Positions 63,644 to 64,000 of a stretch of 64,000 nt of DNA are shown piece after piece. The notes under the pieces were generated by a model that saw only the letters and a program-made list of their open reading frames with translations, did no database searches and was not told the DNA's origin. Where the stretch lies: the NCBI RefSeq assembly GCF_000732605.1, contig NZ_JPME01000015.1, positions 186,001 to 250,000 of the forward strand. Direction: 5' to 3'. The position numbers and the translations under genes are program-made. The stretch comes from Lacrimispora celerecrescens (lineage in GTDB: Bacteria > Bacillota > Clostridia > Lachnospirales > Lachnospiraceae). The first letter of the stretch is position 1. The number at the start of each line of letters is the position of its first letter.

Positions 63644-63682
63644 AGAGCGCCTTTTCAAATATTATGGCAAGGCGCTCTTTTT
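63644..63682 (+). terminator. Intercistronic hairpin with T tract between binding protein and permease
   Basis: AGAGCGCCTT (63644-63653) pairs with AAGGCGCTCT (63669-63678), then TTTT. It looks like a terminator that part of the polymerases must pass to reach the permease gene, giving more binding protein than permease. Confidence 0.75.
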
Positions 63683-63718
63683 GTGGCAAAAAGCAGGTGA
63701 AAAGGAGGTTAACCCTGT

Positions 63719-64000
63719 ATGAAAGAAGTAAAAAAGACGATAAAGTCTCATCAAATGAAGGCAATCCGAAGTAACCTGATTGGTTATTCCTTTATTCTAC
63801 CCAATTTAATCGGATATGCAATTTTTGTATTCATTCCCGTTATCTTTTCTTTTGTTTTAAGTGTTATGAAATGGGATGGTTCCCGGGCTCCCATGGAATT
63901 CGTAGGATTAAGTAATTTTGTTCAGATTTTTAATGATAGGATTTTTGTTCAATCCTTTATTCACACGATTCAATACGCACTGCTCACTGTATTACCAACC
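63719..64000 (+). CDS. Sugar ABC transporter permease (MalF/UgpA type), 3' truncated
   Basis: An ATG follows AAAGGAGG at 63700-63707 and the frame stays open to the window end (94 codons visible). The N-terminus is a short basic stretch, then GYSFILPNLIGYAIFVFIPVIFSFVLSV (first membrane segment) and the MalF-family MKWDGS with FVGLSNFVQIFND. It is the channel partner of the preceding binding protein; a MalG-like permease is expected beyond the window. Confidence 0.88.
   Translation, partial: MKEVKKTIKSHQMKAIRSNLIGYSFILPNLIGYAIFVFIPVIFSFVLSVMKWDGSRAPMEFVGLSNFVQIFNDRIFVQSFIHTIQYALLTVLPT

Overview
The window looks like the chromosome of a Lachnospiraceae-type clostridium, probably of the Lacrimispora / Clostridium saccharolyticum group. 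That placement is an inference from gene content and style: moderate G+C, strong AGGAGG ribosome sites, textbook sigma-A promoters, many YesM/YesN two-component systems and sugar ABC transporters, and a tmcAL, pduL-ackA, yceD-rpmF, plsX-acpP-rnc-smc-ftsY core in the usual order for these bacteria. No tRNA, rRNA, CRISPR array, integrase or transposase was seen.

Layout. 0-8 kb is core: a 5'-truncated UPF0210 gene, a histidine phosphatase, a methyltransferase, a MIF-like tautomerase, a Nudix hydrolase, tmcAL on the minus strand, pduL-ackA (acetate and ATP formation), then yceD-rpmF. From about 8 to 46.5 kb the usual rpmF-plsX junction is split by a large accessory block. It holds, in order: (1) a LivJHMGF-type ABC transporter with a double TIM-barrel epimerase, a GntR regulator and a zinc dehydrogenase; (2) a decayed metallo-beta-lactamase-fold gene and a large beta-helix lipoprotein behind cre-like operators; (3) a frameshifted MarR gene divergent from a PatB-like lyase and a dicarboxylate/amino-acid symporter; (4) a LacI-controlled deoC-rbsKDACB operon that may serve deoxyribose; (5) an AraC/GyrI regulator, a SigV/RsiV pair, and a double-MerR regulator with a drug-type ABC exporter; (6) a YesN-YesM pair followed by a degenerate tandem ABC ATPase and a second ribose/galactose-type transporter, a frameshifted ROK kinase and a MATE transporter. 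From 46.5 to 54.5 kb the core resumes: plsX, acpP, rnc, smc, ftsY and a threonine ammonia-lyase. The last part holds a 33-codon membrane peptide gene, a cupin protein, a HAD hydrolase, a PadR-controlled gene fusing a HAAS-type prefix to a SEDS-like membrane domain, and a YesN/YesM pair divergent from a family-1 sugar-binding lipoprotein whose permease gene runs off the window.

The most unusual items are the tandem ABC pseudo-ATPase lying between a sensor kinase that lacks an outside domain and a sugar transporter; the HAAS-SEDS fusion in which the residue aligned with the SEDS catalytic aspartate is asparagine; the fused double epimerase; a 52-bp triple tandem repeat that supplies the end of rnc; and three single-base frameshifts (marR, ROK kinase, ilvA), two of which can be repaired by adding a G in the same CAGGC context.
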